Part shown: one piece after another, positions 1 through 7,288 of the stretch
How the letters are laid out: each line of letters begins with the position of its first letter
Numbering within the stretch: the stretch's first letter is position 1
Source of the DNA: Methanobrevibacter thaueri
GTDB taxonomy: Archaea; Methanobacteriota; Methanobacteria; Methanobacteriales; Methanobacteriaceae
DNA: 64,000 bases
Direction: 5' to 3'
Assembly (NCBI RefSeq): GCF_015062915.1
Contig: NZ_SUTJ01000008.1
Location: 23,885 to 87,884 of the forward strand
Program-made: the position numbers and the translations under genes
Notes under the pieces: generated by a model
Database searches by the model: none
The model's input: the letters and a program-made list of their open reading frames with translations, nothing else
What the model was told of the DNA's origin: nothing

Positions 1-413
1 GCAATACCAATTGCCCCTTCAGCAGCTGCGAAACTTTCATGACCTGCTAAAAATGCGAAGCATTCGCTTTCATCACTTAAAAGCATTGATGCAAGGTTAC
101 CGTGACCGAGTCCCACTTGCCTGTCATCTGCAACACTTCCAGGAATGCAGAATGCCTGTAGTCCTTCACCGATTGCCTTTGCAGCATCTGATGCCTTAGT
201 GCATCCTTGCTTAATTGCGATTGCAGCTCCGAGAGTGTATGCCCAGCATGCGTTTTCAAAGCATATTGGCTGTACTCCCTTAACGATTTCATATGGGTCG
301 AATCCTTTGTCAAGACATATTTGCTTTGCCTCTTCAAGGTCTTTGATACCGTATTTCTCCAATACTGGAGTGATTTGATCGATTCTTCTTTCATAGCTTT
401 CAAATAAACTCAT
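1..413 (-). CDS. GGGtGRT protein, N-terminal part (cut by window start)
   Basis: This gene is absent from the ORF track because it runs off the left edge. Reading the minus strand from the ATG at 413 gives MSLFESYERRIDQITPVLEK and an uninterrupted frame of about 137 residues to base 1. It includes the segments GHGNLASMLLSDESECFAFL and AGHESFAAAEGAIGI. This matches the N-terminus of the GGGtGRT family, named for a glycine-rich motif that would lie beyond the window. The family has no established biochemical role. Its gene is commonly found next to a NifU-like scaffold gene, and here it starts 2 bases after the NifU-like stop codon, so the two are almost certainly co-transcribed and probably act together in iron-sulfur or metal chemistry (inference). 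Confidence 0.85.
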   Translation of the reverse strand, partial: MSLFESYERRIDQITPVLEKYGIKDLEEAKQICLDKGFDPYEIVKGVQPICFENACWAYTLGAAIAIKQGCTKASDAAKAIGEGLQAFCIPGSVADDRQVGLGHGNLASMLLSDESECFAFLAGHESFAAAEGAIGI

Positions 414-415
414 GC

Positions 416-1108
416 TTATTCACTCCTTGGATCTATTTTTTTGACCGCATCATCAAACCTTCCGTATTGTCCGGTTGCCTTTTCAATTGCTTCCATTGGG
501 TCAACGCCTTCTTTTATCGCATCAAGCATTACCCCGAGGTTGATGTACTTGTATCCGATGATTTCATCATCCTCGTCAAGGCCGATTTCAGTGATGTATC
601 CTTCTGTAAGCTCAAGGTATCTTGGTCCTTTGGCTTTTGTTGAGTATATTGTTCCCACTTGGCTTCTGTGACCTTTACCCAAGTCCTCAAGGCCTGCACC
701 GATTTGAAGACCTCCTTCTGAGAATGCTGATTGGGTTCTTCCGTAAACAATTTGTAAGAATAATTCGCGCATTGCAGTGTTGATTGCATCGCACACTAGG
801 TCAGTGTTCAATGCCTCAAGGATTGTCTTGCCCACAAGGATTTCCCCTGCCATTGCGGCTGAATGGGTCATTCCTGAGCATCCTAATGTTTCAACCAATG
901 CTTCTTCAATGATTCCGTCCTTAACGTTCAGGGTCAGTTTGCAGCATCCTTGCTGTGGTGCGCACCATCCGATTCCATGAGTGAAACCTGAGATGTCTGT
1001 GATTTGTTTTGCTTTAACCCATTTGCCCTCTTCTGGTATTGGAGCAGGGTCATGATTTGCACCTTTGCGCACAGGACACATGTTTTCGATTTCTGTTGAA
1101 TATATCAT
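416..1108 (-). CDS. NifU-like iron-sulfur cluster scaffold protein paired with GGGtGRT protein
   Basis: This 230-residue protein has an IscU/NifU N-terminal-type fold signature. Cysteines lie in WCAPQQGCCKLTL (about residues 48-60), in VETLGCSGMTHSAAMAGEIL and in LVCDAINTAMREL, consistent with a cluster-assembly scaffold. It is longer than classic IscU (about 130 residues) and belongs to the subgroup encoded beside GGGtGRT proteins in methanogens and clostridia. The start at 1108 follows GGAGAT. It is the first gene of a two-gene operon. Whether it passes clusters to a dedicated client, perhaps the GGGtGRT protein, is inference. The 3' end of the operon is outside the window. Confidence 0.8.
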   Translation of the reverse strand: MIYSTEIENMCPVRKGANHDPAPIPEEGKWVKAKQITDISGFTHGIGWCAPQQGCCKLTLNVKDGIIEEALVETLGCSGMTHSAAMAGEILVGKTILEALNTDLVCDAINTAMRELFLQIVYGRTQSAFSEGGLQIGAGLEDLGKGHRSQVGTIYSTKAKGPRYLELTEGYITEIGLDEDDEIIGYKYINLGVMLDAIKEGVDPMEAIEKATGQYGRFDDAVKKIDPRSE

Positions 1109-1291
1109 CTTTTATCTCCAATTTTTATTACTGTTTAATTTTATTTGTTTTATGATTAATGTATTTTATGAAATGAGGCATTTATTGCGAATTCAGATTT
1201 TCTTGAAATTATTCAATTAATGTCAAAAGTTATTTACTTTGAGTAATTATTTAAGTAACATGAAATGCAAATAGTTAAATGGTGATTATGT

Positions 1292-1588
1292 ATGGATTTC
1301 ATAATTGTTTTAGCAAAAATTACACCTAAAAAAGGTTGTAGAGATACTATTGTTGAAATTTCACAAGAGTTAATTGAAACCACACTGACCGAAGAAGGCA
1401 ATATCGACTATCAGCTATTGCAGTCAACAGATGATGACACATTGACTTTTGTTGAAAAATGGGAATCTCCAGAAGCCTTAAAAAAACATATGGCTTCACC
1501 GCACTTCCAGGACTTCGGTGCTGAAAGTGGCGATTTTGTTGAAAATATGGAAATTCAAGTTTTAAGTGCCGATGAGTTAAAATTATGA
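1292..1588 (+). CDS. ABM-domain (YgiN-like) putative quinol monooxygenase or stress protein
   Basis: The 98-residue protein fits the antibiotic biosynthesis monooxygenase (ABM) dimeric alpha/beta-barrel family: an N-terminal strand (FIIVLAKITPKKG), a helix, then EGNIDYQLLQS and FVEKWESPEALKKHMASPHF, where the conserved Trp-Glu and His-Phe positions are visible. Length matches single-domain members such as YgiN. In anaerobes these are annotated as putative quinol monooxygenases, but a real substrate is rarely known. The start follows GGTGAT. It is a single-gene unit, divergent from the NifU-like operon and closed by a hairpin right after the stop. The family is clear; the reaction is not. Confidence 0.75.
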   Translation: MDFIIVLAKITPKKGCRDTIVEISQELIETTLTEEGNIDYQLLQSTDDDTLTFVEKWESPEALKKHMASPHFQDFGAESGDFVENMEIQVLSADELKL

Positions 1589-1630
1589 TTTAGTGGTAGA
1601 TGACTAAACTCATATTTTCTTTTTTTATTT
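1589..1630 (+). terminator. Hairpin plus T-rich tract after the ABM gene
   Basis: TTTAGT (1589-1594) pairs with ACTAAA (1603-1608) around an 8-base loop, directly after the TGA stop. It is followed by a tract very rich in T (ATTTTCTTTTTTTATTTTTT). The structure is compatible with an intrinsic terminator. Confidence 0.5.
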
Positions 1631-1750
1631 TTTACTGTCATTATTTAAAAAACACCATTGATTTAAACGAATGTTTTTATTCGATTGATTGAATTATAAT
1701 AGCTACTTTCAATCTAAAGACTTATTAGAAAACAATGCCAAATTAAGATT

Positions 1751-2533
1751 ATGAAGATTTTCATTAACATTGATACCAATAATCAAAAATCAATCAAAAC
1801 CCGTGAAATGCTTATCGGATTGGCCGGTAAAATCAACATGGAAACTGTTGAAGATGCTGAATCATGCGACATCATCTTTTCAATCGGAGGAGACGGAACA
1901 TTTCTTAAAACAGCTAGACTCTCATCACAAAAGCCAATCATTGGAATAAACACCGGAACATTAGGGTATCTGACTGAAATCAATCCCGAAGACATTGAAA
2001 AGGCATTGGATGATATTAATAACGGTGATTATTACATTGAAGAGAGAATGATGCTTGAAGGTGAAGTGGTAAGATCAAATGGTGACGTGGTTGAAATACC
2101 TGAATCATTAAATGAAATAGCCATTTCCAAAAATTCATTTGGTGTTGTCAGGTTTGATGCAATCGTTAATGAAAAGCTAATCAACTCATACACTGCCGAT
2201 GGAATACTTGTCTGCACACCAACCGGCTCAACCGCATATAACCTTTCATGCGGAGGACCGATAGTTGATCCAACAGCTGAGATAATAACATTGACACCAA
2301 TAGCTCCACATACAGTTATAAACAGGAGCCTGATACTGTCAGATGATTCTGTTGTAGAAATTAGAATTACAGAATTGCGTGAAAACACTTTATCCTACGT
2401 GCTCTATGACGGAAAGCCGATTGAAGTTTTCAGCAAAGACACTATAAAAATCAGAAAATCAGATAAGATTACAAAAATAATTAAGCTTGAGGACAGAAGC
2501 TTCATCGATACAATTCGTGAAAACATCAGTTAA
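1751..2533 (+). CDS. nadK: NAD kinase
   Basis: This is ATP-NAD kinase (NAD to NADP), the only source of NADP, which NpdG (encoded further along) then reduces with F420H2. The catalytic GGDGT motif appears as FSIGGDGTFLKTARL (about residues 46-60). Downstream are GTLGYLTEI, the nucleotide-binding ADGILVCTPTGSTAYNLSCGG segment and PIAPHTVINRSLIL, all typical of the family. Length (260 residues) is normal for archaeal NadK. Its 3' end overlaps the convergent ferredoxin gene by 8 bp. The flanking ABM gene and ferredoxin appear to be separate units. Confidence 0.93.
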   Translation: MKIFINIDTNNQKSIKTREMLIGLAGKINMETVEDAESCDIIFSIGGDGTFLKTARLSSQKPIIGINTGTLGYLTEINPEDIEKALDDINNGDYYIEERMMLEGEVVRSNGDVVEIPESLNEIAISKNSFGVVRFDAIVNEKLINSYTADGILVCTPTGSTAYNLSCGGPIVDPTAEIITLTPIAPHTVINRSLILSDDSVVEIRITELRENTLSYVLYDGKPIEVFSKDTIKIRKSDKITKIIKLEDRSFIDTIRENIS

Positions 2534-2762
2534 CTGTAATGCAGTCATTAGGACATATTGCAACGCAAACCCTGCATCTTTTGCACACCTGTGCATCACG
2601 AACTGAGCTAACCTCATCCACCAATATAAATACATTGTTCGGACAGGCGATTGAGCATTTCTCACAGCCGTCACAGTCATCAGTGTTAATGTCAATGTGA
2701 CATTCCTCGACAACTTCCTCTTTTTCCTTTTTACCTCTTTTGAAAAATGAACCGAGACCCAT
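2526..2762 (-). CDS. Small ferredoxin, two [4Fe-4S] motifs
   Basis: This 78-residue protein has a charged N-terminal tail (GLGSFFKRGKKEKEEVVEE) followed by two cluster motifs: CDGCEKCSIACP (CxxCxxCxxxCP) and CKRCRVCVAICP. That is the standard 2[4Fe-4S] ferredoxin fold of about 55 residues. The lysine-rich N-terminal extension is unusual for a plain electron carrier and may be a docking tail. The stop codon region overlaps the end of nadK by 8 bp, so the two genes converge. An inverted repeat lies upstream of its probable TATA region (see 2816-2836). The electron partner cannot be told from context. Confidence 0.85.
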   Translation of the reverse strand: MGLGSFFKRGKKEKEEVVEECHIDINTDDCDGCEKCSIACPNNVFILVDEVSSVRDAQVCKRCRVCVAICPNDCITVN

Positions 2763-2815
2763 ATAACTTCCTCAAATTAATATTTAAATAAAATTTTATA
2801 AATAATTATCCTAAA

Positions 2816-2836
2816 GATTATGCATAAATCATAATC
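2816..2836 (-). promoter_or_regulatory. Inverted repeat upstream of the ferredoxin gene
   Basis: GATTATG (2816-2822) and CATAATC (2830-2836) form perfect 7-bp arms around 7 bases. It lies about 55-75 bp before the ferredoxin start, on the upstream side of an AT-rich stretch (ATTTATAAAATTTTAT) that could hold the TATA box. A transcription-factor site is plausible, but no regulator can be assigned. Confidence 0.3.
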
Positions 2837-2882
2837 CATAGATATCCGGTTTAATCTGTTAAAATTGGGAATAATTAAAAAA

Positions 2883-3030
2883 TTGAACCTCCTCGTCGTG
2901 TAGGCGACGAGGATTCGCAAACCAAAAAAAAATTATAGTTTTTTTTGGAAAATTTTTTACTGCACCGTAGTCCCTACGATTTCTAATCCTTTATTTAGGA
3001 TGTTTATAGCTGCATTCAAGTCACGATCAT
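2883..3030 (-). ncRNA. Probable omega-RNA (reRNA) region of TnpB, right end of the element
   Basis: TnpB proteins are known to use a guide RNA made from the 3' end of tnpB through the right end of the element. Here the 3' end of tnpB runs into a hairpin (stem 2890-2898 with 2905-2913) and ends at the putative cleavage tetranucleotide TCAA (2886-2883, minus strand). By family precedent the guide would be the host sequence immediately beyond, starting at base 2882 and reading leftward on the minus strand. Length and 5' end are estimates. Confidence 0.4.
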
Positions 3031-4204
3031 GATGTGTATGACAATATGGGCAGTTCCAGTCCCTTATTCCTAGATTTTCGATTCCTTTGAGGTTTTTGTT
3101 GATTTTTTGGCATTTGCTGCATTTTTGGGTTGATGGGAAAACACGGGGAATTTTAATGAATTTTACGTCTTCTTGTTGGCATTTTTTCTCTAGTCTGTCC
3201 ATGAAGTCACGAGGCGCATTTAATTGTATGCTGTGGCTTAGATGTTTGTTGTTTTTCCATGCAATGATGTTTTCATTTTGAACAACAACAAATGAACTGT
3301 TTTTTACGATGTAGTTTGCCAACTTATTGTAGTAGTCTTTTCTTTTGTTTAGGAATTTTTCCCATGCTTTATTGTATAATCTTTGTGCTTCAAGGTATCT
3401 TATGGAAGCTTTTTTGTGGTGGCTCATGTTTTTTTGATGTCGTATGATGTTGTCTGTTTCCCTTGTTAGGTCTAGATTGGGTATCTCTGTGCCATTGGAA
3501 AGTACAGCTAGTTTTCCACATCCGATATCAATTCCCACTTGCATTAGCGGACCAATTATATTTTCCGGAACATGCATATATTCTATGTTAAAAACGGCGT
3601 AGTATTTGCCGTGTACTTTTTTAACGGTTACGTGTTTGATTTTCACGCTCGGGTCATTTTTGTCACTTCCTCGGCGTAGTAGTTCTCGGTATTCTTTGCT
3701 TGTTTTGAATTTGACTAATCCTAATTTGGCTAATTTTATTTTATCATATCCATTTTTATCCGGTGTGATTTTTACATTATTGTTGTTGTTTATTATTCTG
3801 AATGTGGATTTTAAGGTTTTTTTCTTGGTTTTGTAAGTTGGATACGCGGATTTTAAATATGGGTCATTGTATCTTTTAAACGCATTGATTAGGTCTTTTT
3901 GTGCTTGTTGTCTGCTGCTGGATTCTGCTTTTTCCAAAAAAGGATACTCACATCTCAACATATTTAAAATAACACTGCAAGAGCTATAGTTTACTTTTAT
4001 TTTTATATCATCTCCGTAACCGTATTGAATTAGCATTTTTTTAAAGTTGTTTATGAATTCTAATTCCTCGTTGTAGATAAATCGTCTAATGCCGATGTTG
4101 GATTCGATTTGGTTGATGCTGGCTATTTTTTCTCCATTATCATTGCGATCCATTTTACCGGGAAAAATTCTAACCTCAATATTCTTTTTAACCAAATTCA
4201 CCAT
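2957..4204 (-). CDS. tnpB: TnpB RNA-guided endonuclease (OrfB of IS605 family)
   Basis: This protein has 415 residues from the ATG at 4204. The track start at 4219 is a TTG, whereas GGGGAG sits properly before 4204. An N-terminal helical region is followed by the split RuvC nuclease: catalytic Asp in VGIDIGCGKLAVLSNG, Glu in VVVQNENIIAW, and Asp in HDRDLNAAINIL. A zinc ribbon lies between (CSKCQ and CPYCH). All three acidic residues and both Cys pairs are present, so the enzyme could be active. TnpB proteins cut DNA next to a short transposon-adjacent motif under guidance of the right-end RNA, which helps retain the element at its locus. No accompanying tnpA was found. Confidence 0.92.
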   Translation of the reverse strand: MVNLVKKNIEVRIFPGKMDRNDNGEKIASINQIESNIGIRRFIYNEELEFINNFKKMLIQYGYGDDIKIKVNYSSCSVILNMLRCEYPFLEKAESSSRQQAQKDLINAFKRYNDPYLKSAYPTYKTKKKTLKSTFRIINNNNNVKITPDKNGYDKIKLAKLGLVKFKTSKEYRELLRRGSDKNDPSVKIKHVTVKKVHGKYYAVFNIEYMHVPENIIGPLMQVGIDIGCGKLAVLSNGTEIPNLDLTRETDNIIRHQKNMSHHKKASIRYLEAQRLYNKAWEKFLNKRKDYYNKLANYIVKNSSFVVVQNENIIAWKNNKHLSHSIQLNAPRDFMDRLEKKCQQEDVKFIKIPRVFPSTQKCSKCQKINKNLKGIENLGIRDWNCPYCHTHHDRDLNAAINILNKGLEIVGTTVQ

Positions 4205-4506
4205 CCAGAAACTCCCCAATATGTTTTTTTAGAATTATAAAAATCAACCATAAGGAAATGGTCAATGCAAACATGATACATATGATATAGTATAATTTCA
4301 TGTGTAAATTATATATAAATACTAGGAAAGAGCATTTGGAAAGTAATCTTACTATTTTAAAAAATGAAAAAAATAATAAATTATAATAAAACAAAAAGTA
4401 CATTAAACAGAATTAAAAAGAAAGATACGAATTTTAAACCCGTAAAAACAATAAAACTTCAATAAAAACTACATTAAAAGTAAGTACACACAACTGTGCA
4501 ATTCAT

Positions 4507-4529
4507 CCACGACCTAAAAGAGGTCGTGG
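4507..4529 (-). repeat. Hairpin near the left end of the tnpB element
   Basis: CCACGACCT (4507-4515) and AGGTCGTGG (4521-4529) form a perfect 9-bp stem with a 5-base loop. It is GC-rich against an AT-rich background and is preceded, in the tnpB direction, by GAATA. It fits the subterminal left-end hairpin of IS200/IS605 elements. The exact transposon edge beyond it cannot be fixed from one copy. Confidence 0.6.
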
Positions 4530-4546
4530 TATTCTTGCATTATTAA

Positions 4547-4586
4547 GATAAAAAGAGGAATTTTATAAGTAAGTATTATAAAATTC
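4547..4586 (-). terminator. Intrinsic terminator of the hydrolase gene, stop codon inside the stem
   Basis: GAATTTTATAA (4558-4568) pairs perfectly with TTATAAAATTC (4576-4586), an 11-bp stem containing the hydrolase stop (4563-4565). On the minus strand CTCTTTTT follows. Confidence 0.6.
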
Positions 4587-5530
4587 AATAATCTTATCGA
4601 ATGGAATGATATCCATATCATCATACAGGTCGGTGTGAACAGCATCAGGGATTATCATAAGTTCCTTGTTGTCACCTGTCAATTTTTCAAACTCATATTT
4701 TGAGAAGTAGCATGAGTGAGCCTTTTCCCCGTGAATGATCAATACTGCGGAGCGTATCTCATCGGAGTATGCAATAATCGGTTGGGATATGAATGACATT
4801 GTACCGATTGCTGTCCATCCGTCATTGGAATTCAGTGAGCGTTTGTGATAACCCCTTTCTGTTTTATAGTAATCATAATAGTCCTTTACAAAGAATGGTG
4901 CATCATCAGGTAACGGATCGACTACTCCTCCTCCCATTGCATATTCGCCGTTTTTGAAGTCTTCGGTTCTTTGATTGTTGAGCATGACTTTCATTTCATA
5001 TCTTGCATCCGCACTGTCTGCCTCGTCAAAGTATCCTTTTGCATTGATACGGGTCATGTTGTACATTGTGGATGTGATTGTTGCCTTGATACGTGTATCT
5101 AGACTTGCTGCATTCAGGGCCATTCCTCCCCATCCACATATTCCAAGTATTCCCACTTTTTCAGCATCAACGTCATCATTTGTGACTAAAAAGTCTACTG
5201 CTGCCTGGAAGTCTTCGGTGTTGATGTCTGGGGATGCCATGTATCTTGGAAATCCTGCGCTTTCACCTGTGAATGACGGGTCGAAAGCGATTGTTAAAAA
5301 TCCGTTTTCAGCCAATACCTGTGCATACAATCCGGATGACTGTTCCTTCACGGCACCGAACGGTCCGCAAACGGCAATTGCAGGCAATTTAGAATCAGCA
5401 TCCAATGGTTTAAATAAATCCGCTGCAAGTGTTATTCCTATCTGTTGGTGAAGGTCACCTTTTCATGATGTACTTTGTCTGATTTGGGAAATACCTTATC
5501 CCATTCATTGGTTAATTCGAGTTCTGTCAT
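4563..5530 (-). pseudogene. Alpha/beta hydrolase (dienelactone-hydrolase-like), single-base frameshift near the N-terminus
   Basis: The track ORF (4563-5405) begins mid-domain. The natural start is the ATG at 5530, giving MTELELTNEWDKVFPKSDKV and onward to KVTFTNR, where an in-frame TAG occurs at 5438-5440. Adding one base there (AACAGATAGG to AACAGATATGG) restores NRYGITLAADLFKPLDAD, joining the long frame without a gap. The total length of 968 bases is one short of a multiple of three. The hydrolase core shows the nucleophile elbow as GICGWGG (Cys replacing the usual Ser), consistent with dienelactone-hydrolase-like members, and a late His in IPDAVHTDLYDD. The substrate is unknown. The gene has its own promoter with a 17-bp operator-like repeat and its own terminator. 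It is either a recent frameshift or a sequencing error. Confidence 0.8.
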
Positions 5531-5571
5531 ATTATCAACTTAAAATCTTGTTGATAATATTATATTAAAAA

Positions 5572-5601
5572 TAGTATATATAACTGTTGTAGTTTACAAC
5601 A
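5572..5601 (-). promoter_or_regulatory. TATA box plus 17-bp inverted-repeat operator of the hydrolase gene
   Basis: TGTTGTAGTTTACAACA (5585-5601) is a 6-5-6 inverted repeat lying directly upstream of a TATA element (GTTATATATACTA on the minus strand, 5572-5584). The same repeat geometry and nearly the same sequence occurs before the flavodoxin gene at 45050-45066, again abutting the TATA box. Consensus of the two sites: TGTTGYRARYWRCAACA. Confidence 0.6.
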
Positions 5602-5602
5602 A

Positions 5603-5646
5603 AAAAGTAAAAAAAAGTGATTAGGTTTTAGAATTTTAAACCTAAT
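5603..5646 (-). terminator. Intrinsic terminator of the iron-sulfur flavoprotein gene
   Basis: ATTAGGTTT (5620-5628) pairs perfectly with AAACCTAAT (5638-5646); the stop codon (5628-5630) lies at the top of the stem. On the minus strand it is followed by CACTTTTTTTTACTTTTTTG. Confidence 0.65.
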
Positions 5647-6170
5647 TCGTATGCTTCTTTCAATTTGTCTTCTTGCTCTTCTGCAACGATACCTGCAGGA
5701 CCTGCTGAACCGGCATCAACATGACCTAATACTTCGTATCCCACAAATGTGAATGGTGAGAACTTGGTGAGTTCAATGTATTGTTCGTAGGTTCCTTCAG
5801 GCTGGTTTTCAGTGAATATCAATGCTGCTTTACCTGATAGGGATTCGTCATTGAATTTTCCAATCTTGTAGAAACGGTCAATGATGAGTTTTCCCTGTGC
5901 GGTCATTTGGCCGTAGTAGATTGGTGTTGCAAAGATTACACCGTCTGCTTCAATCAATGCTTCGATGATTTCATTACCGTCATCTCCACGGATACATTCT
6001 GGGTGTTCTGCACAGTACATGCATGCCTTACATGGTGCGATGTCCTTGTCTTCAAGGTAGTATTTTACTACTTCTCCACCGTTTTCCTCGATTCCCTTAA
6101 TCATTTCGTCCATCAAAACGTCACAGTTTCCGCCTTTACGTGGGCTTGCTTGAAGTGCTATAATTTTCAT
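5628..6170 (-). CDS. Iron-sulfur flavoprotein / NADPH-dependent FMN reductase family
   Basis: This 180-residue flavodoxin-fold protein begins MKIIALQASPRKGGNCDVLM, where SPRKGGN is the FMN phosphate-binding loop. A compact cysteine cluster CKACMYCAEHPEC (about residues 47-59, CxxCxxCx5C) resembles the [4Fe-4S] motif of archaeal iron-sulfur flavoproteins (Isf). Later ATPIYYGQMTAQGKLIIDRF is typical of the family. Isf-type proteins transfer electrons between ferredoxin-like carriers and acceptors and are linked to oxygen or peroxide tolerance in methanogens; that role is inferred here. It is a single-gene unit ending in a strong terminator and lies just upstream of the hydrolase promoter. Confidence 0.85.
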   Translation of the reverse strand: MKIIALQASPRKGGNCDVLMDEMIKGIEENGGEVVKYYLEDKDIAPCKACMYCAEHPECIRGDDGNEIIEALIEADGVIFATPIYYGQMTAQGKLIIDRFYKIGKFNDESLSGKAALIFTENQPEGTYEQYIELTKFSPFTFVGYEVLGHVDAGSAGPAGIVAEEQEDKLKEAYELGLKF

Positions 6171-6262
6171 TTAATAATACTCTCCGATTAATTGTGATTA
6201 ATAATATATACATTAAGCATTAAATAGATTATTGTTATAATTGCTTTTCAAAGGGGTGAATT

Positions 6263-7288
6263 ATGGTTAAGGTTTCAGTTATTGTTCCAGTCTATAATGC
6301 GGAAAGGTATTTGAGCGAGTGCATCGAAAGCATTGCCAGCCAAAGCCTTGACGACATTGAGATAATTTGTGTTGATGACGGGTCAACCGACAGCTCACCA
6401 GATATCCTAAGACAATACGCTGATAAGGATTCAAGGATTAAAATATTATCTCAGAAAAACAGTGGTGCGGGAGCAAGCAGGAACCTTGGATTGGAACATG
6501 TCACTGGCGAATACGTCTATTTTGCAGACAGTGACGACTATCTTGATTTGAATGCTCTTGAGGAATTGTACGGCGTTGCATGTGAAAAGTCCACTGACTT
6601 TGTAATGCTTAAGGTTAAAAACTTCTATGAGAAGACCGGTGAAGTCATTGACGATGACTACTACAGCATGCCCCATTTAAAAGAATGTGTGGGCAGTAAT
6701 GTTTTCAGCTACAGTGACGTTTCCAAAATGGCACTGGAGCTGTGCGTTTGTCCGCCAGGATGCTTTTTTAAAAAAGAATTTGTCAATGACATAAGATTTC
6801 CAGAAGGCCTTCTATTTGAGGACAATGTGTTTTTCACAAATGCACTTTTCAAGGCCGACAGGATCTGTTTTCATGACCAGTTTTTATACAACAGGAGAAG
6901 ATGGAGCGATTCAACAACCGGTCAACTCTCCGTGAGATCACTTGACACAATTGAGATAAGCAATCTTCTTTTAGACCTGTGCAACGAGTACGGCCACCCT
7001 AACCATAAGAAAGAGTTATATTACAGGATATTCAATAATATCTATAACATATTCAAGAAGGCGAATCCCTCACAAAAGGATGAATTTTTCAATAAAATAA
7101 AACATGACTACCTTAAAAGCAAGCCGAAATGGGAAAGCGATGAATATTTCAAAAATGAATTGAATCCGAAGTATAAGCACATTTTCAACTGTGCATTGAA
7201 GTCCAAAAATGCCCAAAGGTTTGAAAAATGCGTGTATAATTACAATAACAAAAGCAGATTAAAGAGATTAAGGGATAAGTTACTATGA
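6263..7288 (+). CDS. Family 2 glycosyltransferase
   Basis: This 341-residue GT-A fold transferase starts MVKVSVIVPVYNAERYLSEC, followed by IEIICVDDGSTDSSPDIL and the metal-binding DxD-type motif ADSDDYL (about residues 92-98). It has no predicted membrane segment, so it is a soluble or peripheral enzyme adding sugars to a glycan, probably of the cell envelope. The start is supported by AGGGGTGA three bases before the ATG. Its last four bases overlap the start of the PD-(D/E)XK nuclease gene (ATGA type), so the two are translated together. The donor and acceptor cannot be told. Confidence 0.88.
   Translation: MVKVSVIVPVYNAERYLSECIESIASQSLDDIEIICVDDGSTDSSPDILRQYADKDSRIKILSQKNSGAGASRNLGLEHVTGEYVYFADSDDYLDLNALEELYGVACEKSTDFVMLKVKNFYEKTGEVIDDDYYSMPHLKECVGSNVFSYSDVSKMALELCVCPPGCFFKKEFVNDIRFPEGLLFEDNVFFTNALFKADRICFHDQFLYNRRRWSDSTTGQLSVRSLDTIEISNLLLDLCNEYGHPNHKKELYYRIFNNIYNIFKKANPSQKDEFFNKIKHDYLKSKPKWESDEYFKNELNPKYKHIFNCALKSKNAQRFEKCVYNYNNKSRLKRLRDKLL

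Larger units (their letters stand above)
2883..4530 (-). mobile_element. IS200/IS605-superfamily element with tnpB only (IS1341-like)
   Basis: The element contains one gene (tnpB, minus strand) and has a hairpin near each end. No tnpA (Y1 transposase) is visible, so it cannot move without a TnpA acting in trans. The right end (2883-2912) reads, in the tnpB direction, GAAT, a 9-bp hairpin, AGGT, then TCAA. The GAAT guide before the hairpin and TCAA cleavage site after it match the organisation known for IS608. The left limit is set only approximately by the hairpin at 4507-4529. The roughly 300 bases between tnpB and that hairpin (4220-4506) are AT-rich and hold no convincing gene. The insertion separates the ferredoxin from the hydrolase gene. 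Confidence 0.75.

Noticed and set aside
4188-4403. 71-codon minus ORF upstream of tnpB (considered as a tnpA remnant)
   Set aside because: Its sequence is hydrophobic and AT-driven, with no HUH motif or Tyr signature of Y1 transposases; it overlaps the tnpB start.
5628-6170. Plain flavodoxin or NAD(P)H quinone reductase
   Set aside because: The compact CxxCxxCx5C cluster indicates an iron-sulfur flavoprotein.
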